Positions 37,122-45,235 are shown, counted from the first letter of the stretch. The stretch is DNA of 64,000 nt from Janibacter sp. Soil728 (GCF_001428305.1 NZ_LMRZ01000001.1:248289-312288), one strand, 5' to 3'. Notes: generated by a model from the sequence alone, not told the origin. Numbers and translations are program-made.

Positions 37122-38219
37122 TCAGCGCTTGATGAGCGGACTCTTCAGCCCCGAGCCGTTCTTGTCGGACTCGTCGAAGAAGTCCTCCCGGAAGATGTCC
37201 CGGGGGAACAGGCGCCGACTCATCAGGGTCTTCAGCGCCGCGTCGACCATCGGCGGGGGACCGCACAGGTAGCCACGGCACCCGATGAGCCGCTCGTGGT
37301 CTGCCTCGATGACCGTCGTGACCATGCCGTAGGCGTAGCCGTCCGGGTCGTCGCCGTCGGCGGCGACCTCCTCGGGCGTCTCGTCGGAGAGGCAGGGGCG
37401 GTAGGTGAATTCGTCGTACTCGTCCTCGAGGGCCCGGAAGGCCTCGACGTCGTAGAGGTGCGCCCGGGTGCGCCCCCCGGCGTAGAGGGTGATCTCGCCC
37501 TCGTACTCGCCGGCCTCGAAGGCGTGGCGCACCATCGACTTCAGCGGCGCGACGCCGGTGCCGCCACCGACGAGGATCGCGTGCTTGTCGTCGCCGGTCT
37601 TGAGCACGAAGCGGCCGTACGGTCCCGACATCCGGACCTCGTCCCCCTTCGCCAGGGTCTTGAAGACCCAGCCGTCCGTCCCGCGCCCGCCCGGGACATT
37701 GCGGATGTGGAACTCCAGGCGGGTGGTCTCGCCGGGGGGCGAGCCGATCGACCAGGTGCGGTCGACCGCCTCGTCACCCTCGGCGACCGGCACGGAGAAC
37801 TTCATGTACTGACCGGCGTTGAAGCCGATCTCACGGTCGAGCTCGACGACGAGGCGCTTGGTGTCCTGCGCGATGTCCTCGAGGACGACGACGGTACCGG
37901 TGTAGTCCTCGACCGGGAAGACCTCCATGTCCTCGTCGACATCGAGGTCCGCCTCGATCGTCACGTCCTCCCGCGGCTTGGCGCAGCAGGTGAGCAGCTT
38001 CCCTTCGTCCCGCTCGAAGTCCATGAGGGCGAAGGTGCTCGCCTCGCCGAGGTCCACCTCACCGTCGAGCTTGTCCACCTTGCAGGTGGCGCAGGTGCCG
38101 TGGGTGCAGCTGTGCGGCAGCCACACCCCCGCCCGGAGGCAGGCATCGAGGATCGTCTGGTCCTCGTCGCACTGGACCTCGCGGCCGACGGGTTCGACGG
38201 TGATCGTGTACTTGGTCAT
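37122..38219 (-). CDS. dmpP: Phenol hydroxylase reductase component (P5)
   Basis: A 365-residue iron-sulfur flavoprotein that passes electrons from NAD(P)H to the diiron hydroxylase. The N-terminal plant-type [2Fe-2S] domain has Cys38, Cys43, Cys46 and a fourth in LTCCAKP (Cys78/79). The FAD domain has RTWSIGSPP, and the NAD domain has GGGTGVAPLKSM and a CGPPPMVDA end. It is the last gene of the hydroxylase operon. DmpP has 353 residues, so the size fits. Confidence 0.95.
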   Translation of the reverse strand: MTKYTITVEPVGREVQCDEDQTILDACLRAGVWLPHSCTHGTCATCKVDKLDGEVDLGEASTFALMDFERDEGKLLTCCAKPREDVTIEADLDVDEDMEVFPVEDYTGTVVVLEDIAQDTKRLVVELDREIGFNAGQYMKFSVPVAEGDEAVDRTWSIGSPPGETTRLEFHIRNVPGGRGTDGWVFKTLAKGDEVRMSGPYGRFVLKTGDDKHAILVGGGTGVAPLKSMVRHAFEAGEYEGEITLYAGGRTRAHLYDVEAFRALEDEYDEFTYRPCLSDETPEEVAADGDDPDGYAYGMVTTVIEADHERLIGCRGYLCGPPPMVDAALKTLMSRRLFPRDIFREDFFDESDKNGSGLKSPLIKR

Positions 38220-38252
38220 GGTTTTCTCCTCGAGCGGGACGAAGGGGGTGGC

Positions 38253-38579
38253 TTACGCAGCCACGCGGGTGCCGATGACGTCCTTGTGCCGGACGCCGAG
38301 GTCGGCGAGGGACTGACCGTCCTGCGGCTCGAAGGGCTTGCCGTGCAGGGTCCACGTCCGGCCGGCGGCCGGGTCGTAGTCCGGGTCCTCCTCGGCGAAG
38401 GGCACGAACAGCTGGTCCTTGAACTCCGCCCAGGTCATGGCGCGCGGCGCGCGGAACATGACCGGCGCGGCGAACCACAGCGTGTCCTGGAACCACACGG
38501 AGACGAGCTGGTCGTCGCCGTAGTTCTCCGCGGCGGACCGCGACGGGAAGTTGTACTCGCCCAAGCTCTTGATCGCCAT
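38253..38579 (-). CDS. dmpO: Phenol hydroxylase subunit P4
   Basis: A 108-residue small subunit of the (alpha-beta-gamma)2 phenol hydroxylase. It shows the family opening MAIKSLGEYNFPSRSAAENYG and the segment MFRAPRAMTWAEFKDQLFVPF with PDYDP. The ATG is one base after the P3 stop on the minus strand. It packs on the large subunit and is required for activity. Confidence 0.92.
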   Translation of the reverse strand: MAIKSLGEYNFPSRSAAENYGDDQLVSVWFQDTLWFAAPVMFRAPRAMTWAEFKDQLFVPFAEEDPDYDPAAGRTWTLHGKPFEPQDGQSLADLGVRHKDVIGTRVAA

Positions 38580-38580
38580 G

Positions 38581-40146
38581 TCAGGCACCTGCCTTCTCGG
38601 TCGGGGCGGCGGTGTCGGCAGCGGCCTCGCCCTGCCACGCCACCCAGTTCTTGTGGTCCCGCGAACCGATGTACTCACCGGCGTCGCCGTCCTGCAGTCC
38701 GTACCACTCGAGGACGTCCGGCACGGTCGGCCCGCCACAGTTGCCCTGGAGGATCTGGTGCACGGGAAGCCAGGCCTGGCGGTACTTCTCCGGCTCGCGG
38801 TCGAAGATCCACTGACAGCCGTTGGAGCAGGTGTGGTAGATCTCGCCCTCGAACTCGGACTCGTGCTGGGCGAGGACGCTGGGCTCTCCCGGCTCGGTGA
38901 AGAGCATCGGGACCTGGCAGACCTGGCACAGCTGAGGCAGGCCGCGAGCGAAGTGCCGCCCGCCGTTCTCGATGTTCTTCTTCTCCTTCTCCCACAGCGG
39001 CCGGTAGTACTTGTCGAAGGTGTCCGGGTAGGCCTGCGAGAGCCAGTCGAGGTGCTCGTCGGTCGGAGCGGTCGTCGTGAAGCCGGCGGCGAAGGAGAAC
39101 TGGTAGAGGGTCCAGTAGACCTGGTGCGAGAGCAGCTCCTTCTCCTTGATGGCGTCCTCGACGTGACGCGGGGGCTTGATGCCGTAGAAGGCGAGGTCCT
39201 CGAAGAGGCCGCCGAGCATCTGCTCCTCGAAGTACAGCTCGAAGGACTCCTTCCAGCTCATGACCTTGCGCGGCAGCATGTAGTCGAGCATCTGCGCGAC
39301 GAGCGCCGTGACGCGGTAGGAGCGCCAGAACCACTTGTCGATCCAGCCCTGGACGATCTCGACATTGGCCTCGTCCTGCTCGAGCAGGAACTTGATGGCC
39401 TCGAGGCCGAGGGTCATGTGGCGCGACTCGTCGGACTGCGCCGAGAAGCCGAAGGTCATCGTCGGCAGGTCGCCGTTGAAGGACGCGCCGGACATGAAGG
39501 GCACGAAGAGCAGGTTGGTCAGCAGGTACTCGAAGGAGAACCCGACGGCGATGAGGAACTCGAAGGGACCGCAGGAGAGGGCGTCCTCGAAGAAGCTCTT
39601 GGGCACCGAGAGGTACCAGACCCGGTCGAAGTTCTCCGGCCAGTTGTGCATGCCCGAGTAGTACTTGTTGTAGTTGGACAGGGTGTGGATCTCGGTCTGC
39701 ATGTGCCGGATCTCGTCGATCGACTGGCAGAGCGCGGCGAAGCGCGGGCCGGGGCCGGCGAAGTGGCGCGCGAGGTAGGCGAAGTGGCGGTGGGCGCCGT
39801 ACTCGAGCGGCGTCACGCCCTGGATGAAGACCTTCATCGCGTTGAGGTAGCTCGCGTCGGTGAGGCTCAGGTGGCCCTGGCCCTGGGCGAAGCCGTCGAG
39901 GACGGCGTAGAGACGCTTGTCCTTCTCGGCCTGGTACTTGCAGTAGGAGTCGATCGTCAGGCGGAAGGGGTCCTCCCAGGCCGCCCAGTCGTGGATCTTG
40001 ATGCCTTCGTAGTCGAGGTGCGGGAACATCTCGTCCTTGGCCACGTAGCTGGGCTCCCAGTCGAGTCCGCGGGTGAGGGCCTCGTAGCGGGCCTTCATCG
40101 ACAGCTTCTTGGTCTTCTTGCTCTTCTTCTCGGGTGCGAGAGTCAT
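38581..40146 (-). CDS. dmpN: Phenol hydroxylase large (diiron) subunit P3
   Basis: A 521-residue oxygenase alpha subunit that hydroxylates phenol to catechol. The diiron ligands are visible in order: Glu115 (PLEYGAH), Glu145 and His148 (DEIRHMQ), Glu206 (FSFEYLL), Glu240 and His243 (DESRHM). A C-terminal YHS-type part carries CQVC, then CSNGCQW. The size matches DmpN (517 residues). The order L-M-N-O-P fits the Dmp/Tom family rather than four-component toluene monooxygenases. Confidence 0.96.
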   Translation of the reverse strand: MTLAPEKKSKKTKKLSMKARYEALTRGLDWEPSYVAKDEMFPHLDYEGIKIHDWAAWEDPFRLTIDSYCKYQAEKDKRLYAVLDGFAQGQGHLSLTDASYLNAMKVFIQGVTPLEYGAHRHFAYLARHFAGPGPRFAALCQSIDEIRHMQTEIHTLSNYNKYYSGMHNWPENFDRVWYLSVPKSFFEDALSCGPFEFLIAVGFSFEYLLTNLLFVPFMSGASFNGDLPTMTFGFSAQSDESRHMTLGLEAIKFLLEQDEANVEIVQGWIDKWFWRSYRVTALVAQMLDYMLPRKVMSWKESFELYFEEQMLGGLFEDLAFYGIKPPRHVEDAIKEKELLSHQVYWTLYQFSFAAGFTTTAPTDEHLDWLSQAYPDTFDKYYRPLWEKEKKNIENGGRHFARGLPQLCQVCQVPMLFTEPGEPSVLAQHESEFEGEIYHTCSNGCQWIFDREPEKYRQAWLPVHQILQGNCGGPTVPDVLEWYGLQDGDAGEYIGSRDHKNWVAWQGEAAADTAAPTEKAGA

Positions 40147-40190
40147 CTCGGATCTCCTGTGAACGTCGTTGTTCGGTCTGTTCTTCACGC

Positions 40191-40233
40191 GGGTCGAGGT
40201 GCGAGGCCGCCTGCGGCCGAGCCTCGAGACCCC
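40191..40233. repeat. Imperfect hairpin / candidate dispersed repeat between dmpM and dmpN
   Basis: GGGTCGAGG and CCTCGAGACCC flank an inner GGCCG/CGGCC stem, forming a long imperfect hairpin in the 91-base gap between subunits M and N. It resembles the GGTCTCGAGGCTCGGCCGC-type intergenic elements that I recall as multicopy in related genomes. As an RNA it could adjust the relative level of N-O-P. Confidence 0.5.
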
Positions 40234-40237
40234 CTGC

Positions 40238-40552
40238 TCAGTGGTCCCAGGCGATGACGATCTCGTCGTCGTCCCATTCCTGGATGTTGCCGAAGTAGCT
40301 GACGATGGCCATCTGGAACTCGTGGGTCTCCCACTCGCGGCCGACCTTCTCCTCGACCGTCTCCTGGTTGATCACGATCCGTCCGGGGGCGGTGATCCGC
40401 ACGAGGCCGGGGGTGTGCATCGTGGTGCACTCCGGGTTGTCCTGCTCGATGGCCTCGATGACGGGACGGTTGGACTCCGACTCCTGGATGACCACGCCGA
40501 CATCGCGCACGGCCTTGGTCTGCGTCTGATCAGCTGCTGTCTGCTCACTCAT
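40238..40552 (-). CDS. dmpM: Phenol hydroxylase coupling/regulatory protein P2
   Basis: A 104-residue effector protein of the DmpM/MmoB family. It has no cofactor and binds the diiron subunit to couple reduction to hydroxylation. VGVVIQESESNRPVIEAIEQ and the C-terminal IVSYFGNIQEWDDDEIVIAWD match the family. ATG 40552 is preferred because GAGAGGA sits seven bases upstream; a further ATG lies at 40558. Confidence 0.92.
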   Translation of the reverse strand: MSEQTAADQTQTKAVRDVGVVIQESESNRPVIEAIEQDNPECTTMHTPGLVRITAPGRIVINQETVEEKVGREWETHEFQMAIVSYFGNIQEWDDDEIVIAWDH

Positions 40553-40566
40553 GTCCATGTCCTCTC

Positions 40567-41577
40567 TCAGGCCTGCTCGCCGGTGTACGCGGCGCGCACC
40601 TCGGCGGCCTTGGTGGTGATCCGGTCGACGGCGTTGACTTCGGCGCCGAGCAGCTCGTCGATGCGGGCGGCGAAGGGGGTGACTGCAGCCAGGGCAGCGT
40701 CGACCGCGGCGCCGCCGTGCTCGGCGAGCATCGCGGCATTGGTCTCGCCGAGCTCGGGGTCGGCGCGCCAGGCCTTGTACAACGCGTCGATCCACTTGCG
40801 GTTGTCGTCGAACCAGCTCGACATGTGCTGCGAGATGAGCGAGTAGGCAGGAGCCCCGTTGTTGACGGCCTCGTCGTCGAGGTGCTGGTAGAGCAGGTCG
40901 TAGAGCAGGTGGTCGACGGCGTCGAGCTGCAGGAGCGCGACACCCCAGTCGGCCTCGACGATGGTCTCCTCCGCGAACTTGCGCAGGGGCTGCAGCGCCG
41001 CGTCGTCCATCCAGTGCTGCTTGGCCTCCGTCAGGAGGTCTGCGGTGCCGCCGCCGAGGGCGATGCCCGCGCGGCTGAGGACCTGGGCGTTGCCGACCCG
41101 GTCGAAGCCCGAGTAGGCAGCGGCCTGGGTGATCGACGCGCCCCAGCCGAAGCGCGCCATGTTGCACAGGATCAGCTGGCCGGCGCTCTCCAGGTGACGC
41201 AGCGGGATGACGAGCTCGGTGAGCACGCCCTTCCAGCCGTCGGAGAGGCGCTCGAGCAGGCCACGGTCCTCGATGTACTTCAGGGACGTGGCGAAGGCCT
41301 CGTGGTGGGCGGCGCGAGCCGTGACATAGGGCGCGTAGTAGAACTGCCGCGGGTCGAGGAAGGAGTAGGCATCCGTCAGCCGGAAGATGCTGTAGGAGTC
41401 GTCGAAGATCTCCCGGGTCGGGTCCCAGGTGGGCCGGTAGTGGAAGTGCTCCTTCGCCTGCACGTCGATGGTGCCCTCGAGGTAGCGCGAGGCGGGCTTG
41501 TCGCCATAGCGCTTGGCGATGTGGGTGAAGGTGTGTCGTTGGGGTTCGATGACCTGGGTCTTGAGTTCGTACTGCAC
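40567..41577 (-). CDS. dmpL: Phenol hydroxylase beta subunit P1
   Basis: A 336-residue carboxylate-bridged diiron-fold subunit that lacks iron ligands and supports the large subunit. It shows the DmpL pattern RRYLEGTID-like (ASRYLEGTIDVQAKEHFHYR), FYYAPYVTARAAHHEAF and WMDDAALQPLR. The GTG start VQYELKTQVIEPQRHTF matches family members. It precedes dmpM by 14 bases. Confidence 0.93.
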   Translation of the reverse strand: MQYELKTQVIEPQRHTFTHIAKRYGDKPASRYLEGTIDVQAKEHFHYRPTWDPTREIFDDSYSIFRLTDAYSFLDPRQFYYAPYVTARAAHHEAFATSLKYIEDRGLLERLSDGWKGVLTELVIPLRHLESAGQLILCNMARFGWGASITQAAAYSGFDRVGNAQVLSRAGIALGGGTADLLTEAKQHWMDDAALQPLRKFAEETIVEADWGVALLQLDAVDHLLYDLLYQHLDDEAVNNGAPAYSLISQHMSSWFDDNRKWIDALYKAWRADPELGETNAAMLAEHGGAAVDAALAAVTPFAARIDELLGAEVNAVDRITTKAAEVRAAYTGEQA

Positions 41578-41614
41578 TGGACGTTCTCCTCGGTCGTGGT
41601 GGGGCGAAGGGGGG

Positions 41615-42055
41615 TCAGGCGGAGGTCGGCGTGTCGGCGCCGGCCTCCAGGAGCTGGACCAGCAGGTCCGGCAGGGCGTCGGGTCCGACGAGCTCGCGCG
41701 CTTCGTCCCCTTCGTCGAAGGTGCCGACGATCCGGCCGAAGGCGCGCCCGTCGGCGAAGGCCGTCGAGCAGCGCGCACCGGCGTCGCCGTAGGTGACGGT
41801 GAAGGCCAGCTCGTCGGGGAGGGCCTCGTCGACCAGGTCGAGGTGTGCGCGGCCCGGGCCGAGGATCGCGTTGCCCTCGCAGACGTACTGCTCGGCGAGG
41901 GAGCGCAGGGCGACGTGCCGGTCGGCGCCGGTCCCGGTCGCGACGCGCTTGCTGATGCGGGTCTCCGGGACGGTGGTCCCGCCCGGGGCCAGCTCGGCCA
42001 GGTCCTGCTCCGGTGTGCCGACCAGCTCGGCCACGCGGGTCATGAAGGGCGTCAT
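41615..42055 (-). CDS. First gene of phenol hydroxylase operon, DmpK position
   Basis: A 146-residue protein at the place of P0 (DmpK), the small assembly factor of phenol hydroxylase. It has about twice the usual length and I cannot see clear DmpK similarity. The central part RHVALRSLAEQYVCEGNAIL, AFTVTYGDAGARCSTAFADG and GRIVGTFDEGDEARELVG look globular and acidic. Its ATG follows AGGGAG. It could be a divergent P0, or an unrelated accessory protein that replaced it. Confidence 0.7.
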   Translation of the reverse strand: MTPFMTRVAELVGTPEQDLAELAPGGTTVPETRISKRVATGTGADRHVALRSLAEQYVCEGNAILGPGRAHLDLVDEALPDELAFTVTYGDAGARCSTAFADGRAFGRIVGTFDEGDEARELVGPDALPDLLVQLLEAGADTPTSA

Positions 42056-42154
42056 CCGCTCGTCTCCCTAGGGTCGATCGGAGTACGGGCTTCGCCCATC
42101 ACCCCGATGTGATGTGTGCTGACGAACGTAGGCCGGTCGCGGGCTCCCCACGAT

Positions 42155-42186
42155 CCACCCGACGCAACCTCTGTCCACCTGACGCA
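42155..42186. promoter_or_regulatory. Direct repeat upstream of phenol hydroxylase operon, probable AraC site
   Basis: CCACCCGACGCA (42155-42166) and CCACCTGACGCA (42175-42186) form a direct repeat with a 20-base period and one mismatch. AraC/XylS proteins bind such tandem half-sites two helical turns apart. The repeat starts 100 bases upstream of the operon's first gene and 105 bases before araC. Confidence 0.6.
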
Positions 42187-42290
42187 CCCGGCTGCGTGGC
42201 CAGAGGTGTTCCGTGGTCAGGAACGCCTCGAGGTGGGAGACTGGTGGCGGTCATCATCGATGGAGCAGTGATGATCGCGAGAGGAGTGCG

Positions 42291-43241
42291 ATGAAGCACC
42301 TTCGGGAGACCGCCCCCCGGTTCGAGGACTGGGAGGGGTTGCAGGAGGCGCTCGCCGATGCCTACTTCCCGCACGCGATGCACCCGAGCTCCTCCCCGCG
42401 GGAGGCCGCAGCATCCGGCCTGGAGGTCATCGACCTCGGCAGCTGCCGGCTGGCGCACATCCGCTTCGGCGCGACGGTCGGCATCGACTCCGACCACCCC
42501 GGTGCGGTCGCCGTCAACATCCCGCTGAGCGGTCACCTCGCCTCACGCATCGGCAGCCTCGACTTCGACGCCGGTCCCGGCCAGGCGACGGCCTTCCCCG
42601 CCGACACCCCCGCGCGGATGCCGGCCTGGACCCCCGACCTCGACGTGCTCGGGCTGCGCATCGACGCCGAGCACCTGCGCCGGGAGAGCGAGCGGGTCTT
42701 CGCGCGCAAGGGCGTCGTGCTCCCGACCGACATCGACCTGCGCACGCCGGCCGGCCGGGCCTGGTTCCAGATGGCCCGCACGACCTTCGACAACGCCCGC
42801 GACTGCGGCGGGATCCTCTACCAGGACCCGCAGGTCGCCGCGTCGATCGCGAGCATGCTCGTCACCGGCCTGCTCCTCGCGGCCGTCCCGGAGGAGCCGC
42901 CCACGCAGGGCACTCTGCGTCCGCGACCGGTCCACCGGGTCATCGAGGCCATCGCTGCGGACCCCGCGCGCGCCTGGTCACCCGCCGACCTCGCCGAGAT
43001 CGCCGGGGTGAGCGTGCGACGCCTGCAGCAGTCCTTCCGCGAGCACGTGGGCACCACCCCCTTCGCCCACCTGCACGATGTGCGGCTCGAGCGCATCCAC
43101 GACGACCTCGTCCACGGACGGGGCGGGACGGTCACCGACGTGGCGCTGTCGTGGGGGGTGACCCACCTGGGTCGCTTCGCCGCGGCCTATCGCGACAAGT
43201 ACGGCGAGCTGCCGAGCCACACCCTCGCCACGGCCAGCTGA
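42291..43241 (+). CDS. AraC-family transcriptional activator
   Basis: A 316-residue protein with an N-terminal AraC-binding-like sensory domain (about residues 1-190) and a C-terminal double HTH (about 205-310). HTH features include SPADLAEIAGVSVRRLQQSFREHVGTTP (read in two parts) and VALSWGVTHLGRFAAAYRDKYGELPS. The ATG follows GAGGAG. It is divergent from the phenol hydroxylase operon and resembles regulators of the PobC/XylS-like group. It probably activates the operon in response to phenol or catechol. No NtrC-type DmpR gene is seen in the window. Confidence 0.9.
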   Translation: MKHLRETAPRFEDWEGLQEALADAYFPHAMHPSSSPREAAASGLEVIDLGSCRLAHIRFGATVGIDSDHPGAVAVNIPLSGHLASRIGSLDFDAGPGQATAFPADTPARMPAWTPDLDVLGLRIDAEHLRRESERVFARKGVVLPTDIDLRTPAGRAWFQMARTTFDNARDCGGILYQDPQVAASIASMLVTGLLLAAVPEEPPTQGTLRPRPVHRVIEAIAADPARAWSPADLAEIAGVSVRRLQQSFREHVGTTPFAHLHDVRLERIHDDLVHGRGGTVTDVALSWGVTHLGRFAAAYRDKYGELPSHTLATAS

Positions 43242-43305
43242 GCGCCGCCCCCCTTCTCCCCGGCACGTCGGGTGAGGCTCTCCCCGTTCCGTCACGTCGG
43301 GTCAG

Positions 43306-43355
43306 GCCGACCGTTCGTCTGCATTGCCCTATGGCAATGCAGACGAACGGTCGGC
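43306..43355. terminator. 23-bp-arm hairpin between araC and the hbpS-like gene
   Basis: Perfect 23-base arms (43306-43328 and 43333-43355) enclose a CTAT loop. It lies between convergent araC and the HbpS-like gene, so a bidirectional terminator is likely. Its centre, GCATTGCCCTATGGCAATGC, differs in one base from the palindrome core upstream of dmpE. Confidence 0.75.
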
Positions 43356-43366
43356 GAAAGCTCGGG

Positions 43367-43813
43367 TCAGACGTTGTCCGAGAGGGGCCCGGTGCCCACC
43401 GCGGCCGCTCCGGCGGCCGCAACCTGCTCGTCTTCCTCCGCAGAGCCACCGGAGGCGCCGATCGCGCCGACCAGCTCGCCGTCGACCGTGATCGGGACGC
43501 CGCCGCCGAAGGCCGCAACTCCCGGACGGTTGCCGATCCCGCGGATCACCGCGTCCTCTGCGGCCAGCGCCTCGTAGAGGCCTGCCGTCGGTGCACCACC
43601 GAAGCCGACGCTCGTGCACGCCTTGTCGATGGCGATCGGTCCGGAGTGGACGAAGGCGCCGTCCATCCGGGCGAAGGTCAGCAGCGCGCCGCCGGTGTCG
43701 ACGACGGCGATGTTCATCCGCAGGCCGTGCTCGGTGGCATGCGCCAGGGCAGCGGACAGCGCCGCCCCGGCCCCCTCGAGGGTCAGGACGGCGCTGCGCC
43801 GGGTGTGGCTCAT
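43367..43813 (-). CDS. GlcG/HbpS family (DUF336) protein
   Basis: A 148-residue protein of the GlcG/HbpS family. Typical segments are MNIAVVDTGGALLTFARMDGAF, the helix IAIDKACTSVGFG, GGVPI and GELVGAIGASGGSAEEDEQVA. Members bind heme or corrinoids or remain uncharacterised, and often occur in aromatic and glycolate operons. It follows catechol 2,3-dioxygenase with a one-base overlap (TGATG), so it belongs to that operon. Confidence 0.87.
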   Translation of the reverse strand: MSHTRRSAVLTLEGAGAALSAALAHATEHGLRMNIAVVDTGGALLTFARMDGAFVHSGPIAIDKACTSVGFGGAPTAGLYEALAAEDAVIRGIGNRPGVAAFGGGVPITVDGELVGAIGASGGSAEEDEQVAAAGAAAVGTGPLSDNV

Positions 43814-44742
43814 CAGGTGAGGACGCTGGTGAAGCGCTCGTTGAGCTCGCGGGAGTGGTAGAAGATCCCCTTGCCGATCTGGTCCACGGTCCAGACATTG
43901 GTCGGCCGGTCCGGGAAGGCGAGGTAGCCGCCGCCGAAGACCTCGTTGCGGTTGCCGCTCGGGTCGAAGAAGTAGGTCGTCTGCCCGCGGGTGATGCCGT
44001 GACGGGTCGGCGTGACGTCGACCGCCACGTCGTCCATCGTCAGCAGGTCCGCCGCGTGCCCGACCTGGCTCCAGTCGTCCAGCCGGAAGGCGAAGTGGTG
44101 CAGCTTGCCCTGCGGGCCGCCGATGACCGCCATCTGGTGGATCTGGTTGTTGGAGGTCAGCCAGGTACCGGCGAGCTCGTGGTCGTCCTCGAGGCTGGTC
44201 TGGATCCGCTCGGTGGGGTAGAAGTCGAAGACGTCCATGAGGAGCTTCTCCATGAGCTTCGGGTCCTCGCAGGTGATCAGCGAGTGGTCGAGCGCCGGGA
44301 CGCCGATGCCCACGAGGTGCCGCGGGAAGGGGTCGGGGTTGTGCGTGCCGACCTCGGTCCCGATGGCCGTCTGCGAGTGGAAGACCTCGAAGACGTGGTC
44401 GCTGGTGGTGGTGAAGCGGATGCCGTCACCGACCTCGGGGTTCTCCCCGGCGGACATGCGCTCCACCGTCAGGCCGAAGGTCTTGGCCTTGTTCTCGATG
44501 GCCTCGATGTCGGCCTCGTGCTGGGCCTTCCAGCCGTACTTGACGACGCCGACGCCGCCCTCCTCGAGGACGACGGAGTGGTGGTCCCACTCGTCCCAGC
44601 CCTTGTAGAAGACCCGCTTGTTGCCCTCGGGCGAGACGTCCTCGAGGGTCTCGTACAGACCCATCGTGGACCCGTAGTGGTTCTTGGCCTCGGTCATGTC
44701 GGTGACACGCACGTGGGCGTACCCCATTCGCATGATGCCCAT
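43813..44742 (-). CDS. dmpB: Catechol 2,3-dioxygenase
   Basis: A 309-residue type I extradiol dioxygenase that cleaves catechol to 2-hydroxymuconic semialdehyde using Fe(II). Ligands align with XylE: His153 in LDHSLIT, His216 in LHHFAF and Glu267 in NRNEVFGGG. Both N- and C-terminal VOC modules are present. It is encoded just after a XylT-type ferredoxin that reactivates the oxidised iron. The neighbouring phenol hydroxylase supplies catechol. Confidence 0.96.
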   Translation of the reverse strand: MGIMRMGYAHVRVTDMTEAKNHYGSTMGLYETLEDVSPEGNKRVFYKGWDEWDHHSVVLEEGGVGVVKYGWKAQHEADIEAIENKAKTFGLTVERMSAGENPEVGDGIRFTTTSDHVFEVFHSQTAIGTEVGTHNPDPFPRHLVGIGVPALDHSLITCEDPKLMEKLLMDVFDFYPTERIQTSLEDDHELAGTWLTSNNQIHQMAVIGGPQGKLHHFAFRLDDWSQVGHAADLLTMDDVAVDVTPTRHGITRGQTTYFFDPSGNRNEVFGGGYLAFPDRPTNVWTVDQIGKGIFYHSRELNERFTSVLT

Positions 44743-44744
44743 GT

Positions 44745-45113
44745 CTACTGCTCCTCCGGTGCGTTGCTGGCCGCCCTGGCACGCTCGCGTGCTTTCGCGT
44801 TGAGCTGGCCCAGCAGGGGGTTGACGAGGCGCAGGGACGCGTCTCGCATCTGGATCGTCAGGTCCTCGTCGGGGACAGCACGACAGCTCAGGCAGGTGCC
44901 GTCGGTGCGCTCCGTCGCCGTGATGACCGAGTCGGCCACGGTTCGGTTGTACGTGAAGGAGCCGTCGAGGACGTCCACCTTGCAGATGCCGCAGCCTCCG
45001 CGTCGGCAGCCCACCGTGTAGGCATAGCCAGCCTTCTGCAGACCGGCCAGCACGGTGTCGTCGGGCGAGATGAAGATCTCGGCTCCCGACGGCTGCACGA
45101 TGATGGTTGCCAC
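44745..45113 (-). CDS. dmpQ: XylT-type [2Fe-2S] ferredoxin
   Basis: A 122-residue plant-type ferredoxin with Cys36, Cys41 and Cys44 in GCRRGGCGICK and the fourth in CLSC (74 or 77). Such proteins reduce inactivated ferric catechol 2,3-dioxygenase back to the ferrous form. GTG 45113 is chosen because AAGGAG stands six bases upstream; an ATG 24 bases earlier is weaker. The C-terminal 30-residue basic extension is not typical of short XylT proteins. It leads the ferredoxin-C23O-HbpS operon. Confidence 0.9.
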   Translation of the reverse strand: MATIIVQPSGAEIFISPDDTVLAGLQKAGYAYTVGCRRGGCGICKVDVLDGSFTYNRTVADSVITATERTDGTCLSCRAVPDEDLTIQMRDASLRLVNPLLGQLNAKARERARAASNAPEEQ

Positions 45114-45190
45114 CGAGCACTCCTTCGTGGTCGACATCGAGGCATCGGCGCCCCGTTGCCTCCGACTCTCTCCCACCATGTGGACGAAGG

Positions 45191-45223
45191 GGGGTGGCGT
45201 TCCCCTTCGCGGAACGCCACCCC
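45191..45223 (-). terminator. Terminator of the PON/SMP-30-like gene
   Basis: GGGGTGGCGTTCC (45191-45203) and GGAACGCCACCCC (45211-45223) are perfect 13-base arms around a 7-base loop. It begins 13 bases past the stop of the PON-like gene on the minus strand. Confidence 0.85.
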
Positions 45224-45235
45224 GTCAGGGCCCCG

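Noticed and set aside
38253-42055. Annotating the hydroxylase as a toluene-4-monooxygenase (TmoABCDEF)
   Set aside because: There is no Rieske ferredoxin, and the order L-M-N-O-P with a FAD/[2Fe-2S] reductase at the end is that of phenol hydroxylase.
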